This document shows, in pieces, positions 55,456 through 63,470 of a DNA stretch of 64,000 bases. The notes below the pieces were generated by a model. It was not told where the DNA came from, searched no databases, and was given only the letters and a program-made list of their open reading frames with translations. The translations under genes were made by a program, and so were the position numbers. The stretch lies in NCBI RefSeq assembly GCF_014635705.1, contig NZ_BMDI01000002.1:496001-560000 (forward strand), in the 5' to 3' direction. The first letter of the stretch is position 1. Each line of letters opens with the position of its first letter. Origin of the DNA: Oxalicibacterium faecigallinarum. Lineage in GTDB: Bacteria > Pseudomonadota > Gammaproteobacteria > Burkholderiales > Burkholderiaceae_D.

Positions 55456-56856
55456 ATGAGCATCGTGGAAGTCAAAGTCCCGGATATCGGCGATTTCAAG
55501 GAAGTCGAAATCATTGAAGTGCTGGTCAAGCCAGGCGACACGATTACGGTCGATCAGTCGTTGATCACGGTCGAGTCCGACAAGGCCAGCATGGAGATTC
55601 CATCCAGCCACGCTGGCGTGGTCAAGGACCTCAAAGTCAAACTTGGCGACAAGGTGAGTGAAGGTTCTTTGCTGCTGACGCTGGAAGCGGCAGAAGCGGC
55701 TGCACCAGCCAAGGAAGAAAAGGCCGCACCGGCGCCTGCAAAAGAAGAAGCAGCGCCAGCCAAGGTTGAAGAGCCAAAAGCGGAAGTCAAGAAAGAAGAG
55801 CCTGTCGCAGAAGCCAAACCTGCAGCACCTGCAGCAGCACCTGCAGCAGCACCAGCGGCTGCTCCCGCACCGACACCTGCACCGGCAAAGCCAGCTGCCG
55901 CCGCAGCGCCTGCAGCACGCGCAGACAGCAAGGCCCACGCATCGCCATCGATCCGCAAATTTGCACGCGAGCTTGGTGTTGACCTCGGTAAAGTCAGCGG
56001 TTCCGGCCCGAAAGGTCGTATCACGCAAGAGGACGTGCAAGGTTTCGTCAAGTCGGCATTGTCGGCGGCACCTGCTGCGGCACCGGTTGCGGCAGCGGCA
56101 AAAGGCGATGGCGCTGCACTCGGCCTGCTGCCATGGCCATCGCTGGATTTCAGCAAGTTTGGTCCGACCACGTTGCAACCGCTGTCGCGCATCAAGAAAA
56201 TCAGTGGTCCAAATCTGCATCGCAACTGGGTCATGATTCCGCATGTGACGCAATACGACGAAGCGGATGTCACTGAACTGGAAGCACTGCGTAAATCGAG
56301 CAATGAAGCGCTGGCCAAATCCGGCGTCAAGCTGACCCTGCTGGCCTTCGTGATCAAGGCTTGCGTTGCGGCACTCAAGAAATATCCGGAGTTCAATTCC
56401 TCGCTCGACGAAAACGGCGACAACCTGATTCTCAAGCAGTACTACAACATCGGCTTTGCTGCCGATACGCCGCATGGTCTGGTCGTGCCGGTCGTGAAAG
56501 ACGCAGACAAGAAAACGGTGACGGAGATCGCGCGTGAAATGGGTGAATTGTCGGCGCAGGCGCGTGACGGCAAACTCAAAGGCAGCGATATGCAAGGCGC
56601 AACCTTCACGATCTCGTCGCTCGGCGGTATCGGCGGTACCTACTTCACGCCGCTGATCAATGCGCCGGAAGTCGCGATTGTCGGTCTGTCCAAAACCCAG
56701 ATGAAGCCAGTCTGGGACGGCAAGCAATTCGTGCCGCGTCTGATCATGCCGCTGTCGCTGTCCTACGATCATCGCGTGATCGATGGCGCACAAGGCGCGC
56801 GCTTTGTGACCTATCTGAGCGAGATGCTGGCCGATCTGCGCAAATCGCTGATTTAA
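55456..56856 (+). CDS. aceF: Dihydrolipoamide acetyltransferase E2
   Basis: The 466-residue protein has one lipoyl domain (1-78; lipoyl Lys43 in SDKASME), then an Ala/Pro-rich linker (about 80-155), and a subunit-binding domain (ASPSIRKFARELGVDLGKVSGSGPKGRITQEDV). The catalytic domain has SYDHRVIDG with His439 and Asp443. One lipoyl domain is fewer than the three in E. coli AceF. The partner E3 carries two more. Confidence 0.96.
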   Translation: MSIVEVKVPDIGDFKEVEIIEVLVKPGDTITVDQSLITVESDKASMEIPSSHAGVVKDLKVKLGDKVSEGSLLLTLEAAEAAAPAKEEKAAPAPAKEEAAPAKVEEPKAEVKKEEPVAEAKPAAPAAAPAAAPAAAPAPTPAPAKPAAAAAPAARADSKAHASPSIRKFARELGVDLGKVSGSGPKGRITQEDVQGFVKSALSAAPAAAPVAAAAKGDGAALGLLPWPSLDFSKFGPTTLQPLSRIKKISGPNLHRNWVMIPHVTQYDEADVTELEALRKSSNEALAKSGVKLTLLAFVIKACVAALKKYPEFNSSLDENGDNLILKQYYNIGFAADTPHGLVVPVVKDADKKTVTEIAREMGELSAQARDGKLKGSDMQGATFTISSLGGIGGTYFTPLINAPEVAIVGLSKTQMKPVWDGKQFVPRLIMPLSLSYDHRVIDGAQGARFVTYLSEMLADLRKSLI

Positions 56857-56866
56857 GGAACGGCGC

Positions 56867-57439
56867 ATGACTACCTGCGTCGTCGTCAAGAAAAACAACG
56901 AGATCGCGATTGCCAGCGATTCGCTCGTCACGTTTGGTGACACGCGGCTGTCGCATGCGTACGAAGCGAACAACAAGATGTTCGAGGTTGGCAATTCGTG
57001 GGTCACGCTGGCGGGTACGGCAGCGCATTTTCCCGTCATGCGCAAGCTGCTGGTTGGCATGGCAGAAGACTGCAAGCTCAATACGCGTGACGAGGTTTTC
57101 GATACGTTCTCAAAGGTGCATCAGATCCTGAAGGAGCAGTTCTTCCTCAATACCAAAGAGGAAGATGACGATCCTTACGAGTCTTCGCAGATTGCGGCAC
57201 TGGTCGCCAATCCATACGGCATCTTTGGCGTGTACTCGTACCGCGAAGTGTTCTGCTTTGATCGTTTCTGGGGCATTGGCAGTGGCCGCAATTTTGCGCT
57301 GGGTGCGATGTACGCCGCCTATGACAAATGCCAGACAGCGTATGAAGTGGCAGAGATTGGCGTCAATGCAGGCGCCGAATTCGACAAGAGCTCGGCCGGA
57401 CCTTTCCGCATCGTCAGCTTTCCGATGCAGGTTCTGTAA
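56867..57439 (+). CDS. HslV-like proteasome homologue (BPH type)
   Basis: The 190-residue protein begins MTTCVVVKKNNEIAIASDSLVTFGDTRLSHAYEANNKMF. After Met removal a Thr would be N-terminal, and IASDS and NNKMF supply the Asp and Lys spaced as in HslV. GSGRNFALGAMYAAYD also resembles HslV. This fits the Ntn-hydrolase described as betaproteobacterial proteasome homologue. It lies 10 bp after aceF and 65 bp before lpdA, so it is transcribed with the pyruvate dehydrogenase genes. Its substrate and unfoldase partner are not known. Confidence 0.78.
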   Translation: MTTCVVVKKNNEIAIASDSLVTFGDTRLSHAYEANNKMFEVGNSWVTLAGTAAHFPVMRKLLVGMAEDCKLNTRDEVFDTFSKVHQILKEQFFLNTKEEDDDPYESSQIAALVANPYGIFGVYSYREVFCFDRFWGIGSGRNFALGAMYAAYDKCQTAYEVAEIGVNAGAEFDKSSAGPFRIVSFPMQVL

Positions 57440-57504
57440 CCCATTCAAAAACATAGTGCGTTCGCCCAGGTGCGGACCAACGACAACAATACGGAGCGAA
57501 AGCG

Positions 57505-59655
57505 ATGAGCACGATTGAAGTGAAAGTCCCCGACATCGGCGATTTCAAGGATGTGGAAATCATCGAAGTGCTGGTCAGCGTGGGCGATACGATTGCCGTC
57601 GATCAGTCGCTGATCACGGTTGAGTCCGACAAGGCAAGTCTTGAAATTCCTGCCAGTCATGCCGGCGTGATCAAGGAGATGAAGGTCAAACTGGGTGACA
57701 AGGTCAGCGAAGGCTCGCTGCTCCTCGTGCTGGAGTCGTCCGCAGCCGCACCGGCAGAAAAACCGGCCGAACAGCCTGCGCCGAAAGCGGAAGAGAAACC
57801 GGCGCCAGCGCCGGCGGCAAAACCGGCCGCTCCCGCAGCCAAATCGCAAACTGGTGGCACGGTCGAGATCAAGGTGCCGGATATCGGTGACTTCAAGGAT
57901 GTGGAAATCATTGAAGTGCTTGTCAGCGCAGGCGACAGCATCAAGGTGGATCAATCACTGATCACCGTTGAATCCGACAAGGCCAGCATGGAAATTCCAT
58001 CCAGTCACGCCGGTGTCGTCAAGGAACTGAAAGTCAAACTGGGCGACAAGGTGGGTGAGGGTTCGCTGTTGCTGATTCTGGAAGCGGACGCGAGTGAAGA
58101 AGCGCCCGCACCACAGGAAGAGAAACCTGCACCTGTCGCACAAGCTGCGGTGCCTGCGCAATCTGCAACGGCGGCACCTGCAACACCGGCCCGGCAAGCC
58201 GCTGCGCCAACCGCATCCAGTTTCAATGGCACTGCGGATATCGAATGCGACATGATGGTTCTGGGCGCAGGTCCCGGCGGTTATTCCGCTGCCTTCCGCG
58301 CAGCTGATCTGGGCTTGTCGACGGTGCTGATCGAGCGTTATTCGACGCTCGGCGGTGTCTGCCTGAATGTCGGTTGCATCCCATCGAAGGCGTTGCTGCA
58401 CGTCGCAGCTGTGATTGACGAAGCGGCTGCCATGGCATCGCACGGCGTGACTTTTGGCAAGCCGGAAATCGATATCGACAAGCTGCGCAGCCACAAGGAA
58501 AAAGTAATCGGCAAGATGACCACCGGTCTGGCTGGCATGGCCAAGGCGCGCAAGGTCAATGTCGTGCAGGGTGTCGGTCAGTTTGTCGGCCCTAATCATA
58601 TTGAAGTGGCGACCGCAGATGGCAAGAAAGTCGTTCAGTTCAAACAGGCGATCATTGCAGCCGGTTCATCCGTGGTGAATCTGCCTTTCATCCCGCAGGA
58701 TCCACGCATCGTCGACTCCACCGGCGCGCTCGAACTGCGTAGCGTGCCAAAGCGTATGCTGGTTATTGGCGGCGGCATCATCGGTCTGGAAATGGCAACA
58801 GTCTATTCGACGCTCGGTGCACGTATCGACGTGGTCGAAATGATGGATGGCCTGATGCAAGGCGCGGATCGTGATCTGGTCAAGGTCTGGCAGAAATTCA
58901 ACGAAAAGCGCTTCGACAAGATCATGTTGAAGACGAAGACCGTTGGTGTCGAAGCATTGAAGGAAGGCATCAAGGTCACCTTCGAAGCGGCTGATTCGTC
59001 TGTCGCCGCACCAGAGCCACAAGTCTATGACCTCGTATTGGTCGCAGTTGGTCGCAGCCCGAACGGCAAGAAGATCGGTGCCGAGAATGCAGGCGTGGCT
59101 GTCACGGATCGCGGCTTCATTGAGGTCGATGCGCAAATGCGTACCAATGTGCATCACATCTTCGCCATCGGCGATCTGGTTGGTCAGCCGATGCTCGCGC
59201 ACAAAGCCGTGCACGAAGCGCATGTTGCTGCAGAAGCGGCAGCAGGTGAGAAAGCCTACTTCGATGCCCGTGTGATTCCATCGGTTGCCTATACCGATCC
59301 GGAAGTTGCATGGGTTGGTTTGACGGAAGACGAAGCCAAAGCCAAAGGCATCAAGCTCGACAAAGGCCTGTTCCCATGGGCAGCATCCGGCCGTGCAGTT
59401 GCTAATGGTCGTGATGAAGGTTTCACCAAACTGCTGTTCGATGCCGAGACACATCGCATCGTTGGTGGTGGCATTGTCGGTACGCATGCCGGCGACATGA
59501 TCGGTGAAATTGCTCTGGCGATTGAGATGGGCGCGGATGCTGTCGATATCGGCAAGACCATCCACCCACATCCAACCTTGGGCGAGTCGATTGGTATGGC
59601 GGCGGAAGTGTACAAAGGGGTTTGCACGGATTTGCCGCCGATGCGAAAGAAGTAA
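57505..59655 (+). CDS. lpdA: Dihydrolipoamide dehydrogenase E3 with two lipoyl domains
   Basis: The 716-residue protein has two N-terminal lipoyl domains, with lipoyl Lys43 (SDKASLE) and Lys159 (SDKASME), joined by Ala/Pro-rich linkers. The E3 body starts near residue 248. It has VLGAGPGGYSAAFRAADLG (FAD), GGVCLNVGCIPSKALLH with redox Cys286 and Cys291, IGGGIIGLEMATVYSTLG (NAD), FAIGDLVGQPMLAHKA and the C-terminal HPHPTLGES with catalytic His. It reoxidises lipoate with NAD. E3 with a single lipoyl domain is known in betaproteobacteria; two is less usual. Confidence 0.95.
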   Translation: MSTIEVKVPDIGDFKDVEIIEVLVSVGDTIAVDQSLITVESDKASLEIPASHAGVIKEMKVKLGDKVSEGSLLLVLESSAAAPAEKPAEQPAPKAEEKPAPAPAAKPAAPAAKSQTGGTVEIKVPDIGDFKDVEIIEVLVSAGDSIKVDQSLITVESDKASMEIPSSHAGVVKELKVKLGDKVGEGSLLLILEADASEEAPAPQEEKPAPVAQAAVPAQSATAAPATPARQAAAPTASSFNGTADIECDMMVLGAGPGGYSAAFRAADLGLSTVLIERYSTLGGVCLNVGCIPSKALLHVAAVIDEAAAMASHGVTFGKPEIDIDKLRSHKEKVIGKMTTGLAGMAKARKVNVVQGVGQFVGPNHIEVATADGKKVVQFKQAIIAAGSSVVNLPFIPQDPRIVDSTGALELRSVPKRMLVIGGGIIGLEMATVYSTLGARIDVVEMMDGLMQGADRDLVKVWQKFNEKRFDKIMLKTKTVGVEALKEGIKVTFEAADSSVAAPEPQVYDLVLVAVGRSPNGKKIGAENAGVAVTDRGFIEVDAQMRTNVHHIFAIGDLVGQPMLAHKAVHEAHVAAEAAAGEKAYFDARVIPSVAYTDPEVAWVGLTEDEAKAKGIKLDKGLFPWAASGRAVANGRDEGFTKLLFDAETHRIVGGGIVGTHAGDMIGEIALAIEMGADAVDIGKTIHPHPTLGESIGMAAEVYKGVCTDLPPMRKK

Positions 59656-59667
59656 AAAATTGAATAT

Positions 59668-59698
59668 AAAAAACGGCGCGTATGCGCCGTTTTTTCTT
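59668..59698 (+). terminator. Terminator after lpdA
   Basis: AAAACGGCGC and GCGCCGTTTT form a GC-rich stem with a GTAT loop and a T run. It ends the pyruvate dehydrogenase operon. It lies only 28 bp before the next gene. Confidence 0.85.
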
Positions 59699-59725
59699 GA
59701 AATCGCTATCAAGGCAATACATCTT

Positions 59726-60436
59726 ATGCGTGACGACGAAATCAAAGCTATCTTCGATCAACAAGCTACAAGCTACGATGAGCGCTGGGCAAAGACTGCT
59801 CCAATCCGCCATGCCTTGCATTTTCTGCTTGAAGCGGTATTCGCCACGCTTCCAGTCAATGCTCGAATTCTCTGCGTCGGTGCTGGGACCGGCGAGGAAA
59901 TTGACTATCTCGCCAAGCGTTACCCACAATGGAAATTTACCGTCGTAGAACCTTCCGGAGCCATGCTGGATGTTTGCCGTAGCAAGGCTGAAAAGGGCGG
60001 TTATCTGGCGCGTTGCGAATTCCATGAGGGCTATCTGGATTCACTACCTGATCAGAATGCTTTTGATGCAGCGACATGTTTTTTGGTGTCGCAATTCATT
60101 CTCGATCAAGACGCACGCATCGCTTTTTTCCACAGCATTGCTGCACGATTGAAACCGAACGGGATACTTGCGAGTTCGGATCTGGCTTCGGATATTGGGT
60201 CATCCGATTATGAAGTTCTGCTTGAGACTTGGCTGAACATGATGCTGGCAGCTGGCATTCCCGCGGCTGGGCTGGAGCAGATGCGCGCAGCGTATGCCAA
60301 AGATGTCGCGATTCTGCCGCCTGCGCGGATTGCATCCATGATTACTTCAGCGGGCTTTGATCAGGCTGTGCAGTTCTATCAGTCTGGATTAATCCATGCA
60401 TGGTTCTCGCAACGTGCGCCTGTTTTACGTTCCTGA
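59726..60436 (+). CDS. Class I SAM-dependent methyltransferase
   Basis: The 236-residue protein starts at the ATG at 59726 (MRDDEIKAIFDQQATSYDERW). Motif I is ILCVGAGTGEEIDYLAK, followed by KFTVVEPSGAMLDVC and LKPNGILASSDLASD. The substrate is not clear; the closest general type is the small-molecule methyltransferase 12/25 group. It lies after the lpdA terminator, so it probably has its own promoter or arises from readthrough. Confidence 0.78.
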   Translation: MRDDEIKAIFDQQATSYDERWAKTAPIRHALHFLLEAVFATLPVNARILCVGAGTGEEIDYLAKRYPQWKFTVVEPSGAMLDVCRSKAEKGGYLARCEFHEGYLDSLPDQNAFDAATCFLVSQFILDQDARIAFFHSIAARLKPNGILASSDLASDIGSSDYEVLLETWLNMMLAAGIPAAGLEQMRAAYAKDVAILPPARIASMITSAGFDQAVQFYQSGLIHAWFSQRAPVLRS

Positions 60437-60568
60437 TCGTCGCACACACTGCGATTCCATCAATGCAAGCTTGGCTCATTCTTGTTATCAGTTGCATGCC
60501 TTCTGTTTATTTGCCGCCTAAGCCCAAGAAGCGATTTTTGCTGACCCAGGCGTTACAATCGACGTGTC

Positions 60569-61111
60569 ATGCATGTCGATTCTCATATCCTAATTGTGTA
60601 TTCAACCATTGATGGTCATACACGAAAAATTTGCCAGTCTATTCAGCGTCTTCTCGAAGACTATGGTCATCAAGTTGCGTTGCTATCTGTTGAAGAAGCG
60701 ATCCGGCTGGATTGCAGCGGCTTTGACTGCATTGTGATTGGTGCGAGCATTCGTTATGGCAAGCATCATCCTTCCTTGTACAACTTCATTCAGAGGCATC
60801 GCGTTACGCTTGCTGCTTTGCCAAGTGCGTTCTTTTCCGTAAGTGGTGTTGCGCGTAATGCGGACAAGGCTACGCGGGCCCATAATCCTTACTTCAAGAA
60901 ATTTGTCGCTCAAGCAGCTTGGTCGCCGCAACTGGCCGCCATGTTTGGTGGCAAGATTGATTATGCAAAGTATCGATTCTTTGACCGGCAGATGATTCGC
61001 TTCATCATGTGGATGACCGGCGGGCCGACTGATCTGAATAAGCCAGTCGAATTTACTGACTGGTCTGCTGTTGATGCTTTCGCCTTGCAAATCAAAAACT
61101 TGCAGAGATAG
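60569..61111 (+). CDS. hemG: Flavodoxin-type protoporphyrinogen oxidase
   Basis: The 180-residue protein has an FMN loop ILIVYSTIDGHTRKICQSI and the HemG pattern VIGASIRYGKHHPSLYNFI, SVSGVARN and FFDRQMIRFIMWMTGGPTD. HemG oxidises protoporphyrinogen IX during haem synthesis using menaquinone or ubiquinone. Other oxidases (HemJ or HemY) are commoner in betaproteobacteria, so this may be an added or alternative route. Confidence 0.8.
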   Translation: MHVDSHILIVYSTIDGHTRKICQSIQRLLEDYGHQVALLSVEEAIRLDCSGFDCIVIGASIRYGKHHPSLYNFIQRHRVTLAALPSAFFSVSGVARNADKATRAHNPYFKKFVAQAAWSPQLAAMFGGKIDYAKYRFFDRQMIRFIMWMTGGPTDLNKPVEFTDWSAVDAFALQIKNLQR

Positions 61112-61250
61112 TGTGTTGTACGTCTGCAGTTGAGGGCGCGAATATTGCTTGCTTTTGTCCTGCGTTAGCAGTCTTCTTGAAATTAATCGAGAGAAATACG
61201 CTCCAAGTCATATGAGCAGGTTTTTCTCGCGTAGGTTGGCATAAGGCTCG

Positions 61251-61631
61251 ATGGTCATGATTGAGAATACTTCGCACGGCAGTAACGTTCTTCCCTTCAA
61301 GCGTCCTGTAAAACGCGTTGCTCCGGATACGACTCCTGAATTTGAACTTGGCAAGCTTTTGATCATCTACGATCAACTGATCGGTTTGCTGCGCGAAACC
61401 TACGACGAAGGGCTTGATTACTTTACTGATGGACTGGTTGGTATGGTGGTGCGATGCCGCGAAGGCTTGTCCAATGGCATGTGCGACGAGGATGCCGAGA
61501 AAATGCTGAAAGAGATGCGGGATGAATTGCATCACTTTCCACGCAATCTGCGCGCCATTTTGCCGGGCATTGGTCCTCGACTCGGTGAAAGTCTGGAATA
61601 CAAGCTTGGCGTGCAATTTGCCAAATTCTAG
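61251..61631 (+). CDS. Hypothetical protein, 126 aa
   Basis: The protein has a charged N-terminus and a helical body: ELGKLLIIYDQLIGLLRETYDEGLDYFTDGLVGMVVRCREGLSNGMCDEDAEKMLKEMRDELHHFPRNLRAILPGIGPRL. No signal peptide or known motif is seen. ATG at 61251 has AAGG about 8 nt upstream. It lies between hemG and a DUF1428 gene on the same strand, and is unlikely to be part of a wider known operon. Confidence 0.65.
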   Translation: MVMIENTSHGSNVLPFKRPVKRVAPDTTPEFELGKLLIIYDQLIGLLRETYDEGLDYFTDGLVGMVVRCREGLSNGMCDEDAEKMLKEMRDELHHFPRNLRAILPGIGPRLGESLEYKLGVQFAKF

Positions 61632-61705
61632 AATGCGCCAGACGGTGGATGCGTTTTCATGTAAGGACTGCGTCTTCCAGCTATGTTTAATCAATGGAGG
61701 CAAGC

Positions 61706-62059
61706 ATGCATTACGTAGACGGTTTTGTCGCTGCCGTTCCCACCGCCAATAAAGATGTCTACCTAAAGCACGCGAAAGATGCTGCGGTTGTGTTCAGGGA
61801 GTTTGGTGCCTTGAACGTGGTCGAATGCTGGGGCGTCGATGTGCCACAAGGCGAGGTGACTTCTTTCCCGATGTCGGTCAAATGCAAGGCGGATGAAACA
61901 GTGGTCTTCGCCTGGATCAGCTGGCCCGATAAGGAAACGCGCGATGCGGGTATGCAAAAGGTCATGAACGATCCACGCATGCATGCACCGGGCGTTGGGG
62001 CGCCGTTTGATGGCAAGCGCATGATTTACGGTGGATTCTCGGTCCTGCTGAATGAATGA
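61706..62059 (+). CDS. DUF1428 family protein
   Basis: The 117-residue protein starts MHYVDGFVAAVPTANKDVYLKHAKDAAVVFREFGALNVVECWGVDVPQGEVTSFPMSVKCKADETVVFAWI. It ends MIYGGFSVLLNE. This is the standard DUF1428 (ferredoxin-like fold) layout, a family without known function. ATG at 61706 has GGAGG six bases upstream; 61694 is rejected. Confidence 0.85.
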   Translation: MHYVDGFVAAVPTANKDVYLKHAKDAAVVFREFGALNVVECWGVDVPQGEVTSFPMSVKCKADETVVFAWISWPDKETRDAGMQKVMNDPRMHAPGVGAPFDGKRMIYGGFSVLLNE

Positions 62060-62112
62060 CGGTCTGATGCCAAGTTGTCCGGTTTTTCGATCGGCGACTG
62101 ACTGGAGTAATT

Positions 62113-62652
62113 TCAGTTTGTCGGCTGGGTATCGTGCGGGACGCGACGCAGCTTGCTGATGTCATATCCATACCCTTTAATCAGGGTTAGCAGGCGTTCG
62201 TATTCAGTCTCATCCATGGTGGGCTTGCGCGCCATGATCCATACATAATCCAGCTTGTCACGCGCGACAATCGTGCTGGAGTAATCGGACGCGATGTAGC
62301 TGATCTTGTACTGCGCCTTGATCGGCCAGATAAATTGCATGCCCCACAAGGCATTGTTAGTGTCTTCCCTGACGAATCCTGTCGGCCTGTAAGTCTTGAG
62401 CGGTCCTTTCAGGCTGCCTTCATTGAATGTAAACGTCGTGGCAATTGTGCCGTCCTTGGCCAGCTCGTAAGATTCCACTGCGTTGAAGGAATGTTTGTCC
62501 ACCCATAGCGGGATATGGGCAATGACGTACCATTTCCCCATGAAACGATCGAGGTCGATTTTCTCGGCCAGTGGCACCGGCGTGCTGGTTGTCGAGCAGG
62601 CAGAAAGTGTTAACACGCCCATCCATGTTGCGAGGCAGGTCTTGTATGACAT
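62113..62652 (-). CDS. blc: Outer-membrane lipocalin (Blc-like)
   Basis: The 179-residue lipoprotein has a lipobox LSAC at Cys19. The lipocalin GxW motif is in DLDRFMGKWYVIAHIPLW, and further motifs follow (NAVESYELAKDGTIATTFTF, DYVWIMARKPTMDETEYERLL). Blc-type lipocalins bind lipids at the outer membrane under stress. It follows the DUF1295 gene on the minus strand with 11 bp between, forming an operon with the CFA-like gene. Confidence 0.88.
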   Translation of the reverse strand: MSYKTCLATWMGVLTLSACSTTSTPVPLAEKIDLDRFMGKWYVIAHIPLWVDKHSFNAVESYELAKDGTIATTFTFNEGSLKGPLKTYRPTGFVREDTNNALWGMQFIWPIKAQYKISYIASDYSSTIVARDKLDYVWIMARKPTMDETEYERLLTLIKGYGYDISKLRRVPHDTQPTN

Positions 62653-62663
62653 GTCATGCTCCT

Positions 62664-63470
62664 TTACGTCGACGTACGGGACAATGGTTGTTTGGGTGGC
62701 CAGGGAATGAAACTGCTCGTGCGCGCAATGTATTCCCGATACGCGGGGCGTCGCTCGTGAATGGTTTTTTCAAGCAGCCTCACACCGCTGACTTTCAGCA
62801 ACAAGATGGTGAGGATGATTGGACTGAATACAGTCCACCAATGGCCAGATGCCAAGGCGACGATGAAAAATCCCCACCAGGTCAGCGACTCGCCAAAATA
62901 GTTCGGGTGACGCGACCATGCCCATAAACCATGGTCGAGGACTTTGCCCTTGTTCGCCGGATTCTGCTTGAAACAATAGAGCTGCCAGTCCGCTGTACCT
63001 TCGTACACAATGCCGATCAATGCGATTGCCAGGCCAGTGATATCAAGCCAGGTCATTGCTGCCGTGCTATGCATGGCTGCTATCAGCGGCAGCGCCAGAC
63101 ACCATGCCAGCACCATCTGAAAGCCGAAGACAAGATAAAGACTTTTGATCCAGAAGTGGGGCGCATTGTTTTTGCGGATTTGCTGGTAACGATAATCCTC
63201 TGGTTTGCCCCAGTTGCGAAAGGTCAGGTAAGTGCTCAGACGCAATCCCCATATCATCGCCACGCACAAGATCAGGATGCCTCGTGTTGTGATTGCTTGC
63301 TGCAATGCCACGCAAATGGCGGTCAATAAAAAATACAGCGCCCACATGCTATCGATGATGTGGACGTTATGACGCCATATGCTGTAGAGCCATCCGGCAA
63401 CGGCGAAAACCAGCAGCGCCGGTAGCGCAGCCAGCCAGGGTTGCCAGAATGTCTCGTCAAGCGGGATCAT
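62664..63470 (-). CDS. DUF1295 membrane protein (steroid 5-alpha-reductase-like)
   Basis: The 268-residue protein has about seven hydrophobic segments and DUF1295 motifs: HNVHIIDSMWAL, GLRLSTYLTFRNWGKPEDYRY, GLWAWSRHPNYFGESLTWWGFF. The last of these is the NAD(P)H/SAM-fold signature of the reductase/ICMT clan. Its start overlaps the stop of the CFA-like gene by four bases. In related clusters it is thought to modify membrane fatty acids. Confidence 0.85.
   Translation of the reverse strand: MIPLDETFWQPWLAALPALLVFAVAGWLYSIWRHNVHIIDSMWALYFLLTAICVALQQAITTRGILILCVAMIWGLRLSTYLTFRNWGKPEDYRYQQIRKNNAPHFWIKSLYLVFGFQMVLAWCLALPLIAAMHSTAAMTWLDITGLAIALIGIVYEGTADWQLYCFKQNPANKGKVLDHGLWAWSRHPNYFGESLTWWGFFIVALASGHWWTVFSPIILTILLLKVSGVRLLEKTIHERRPAYREYIARTSSFIPWPPKQPLSRTST

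Noticed and set aside
55396-57081. Open frame of 561 codons antisense to aceF
   Set aside because: It covers the Ala/Pro-rich linker of aceF, which reads as Arg/Cys-rich repeats on the other strand. No support as a gene.
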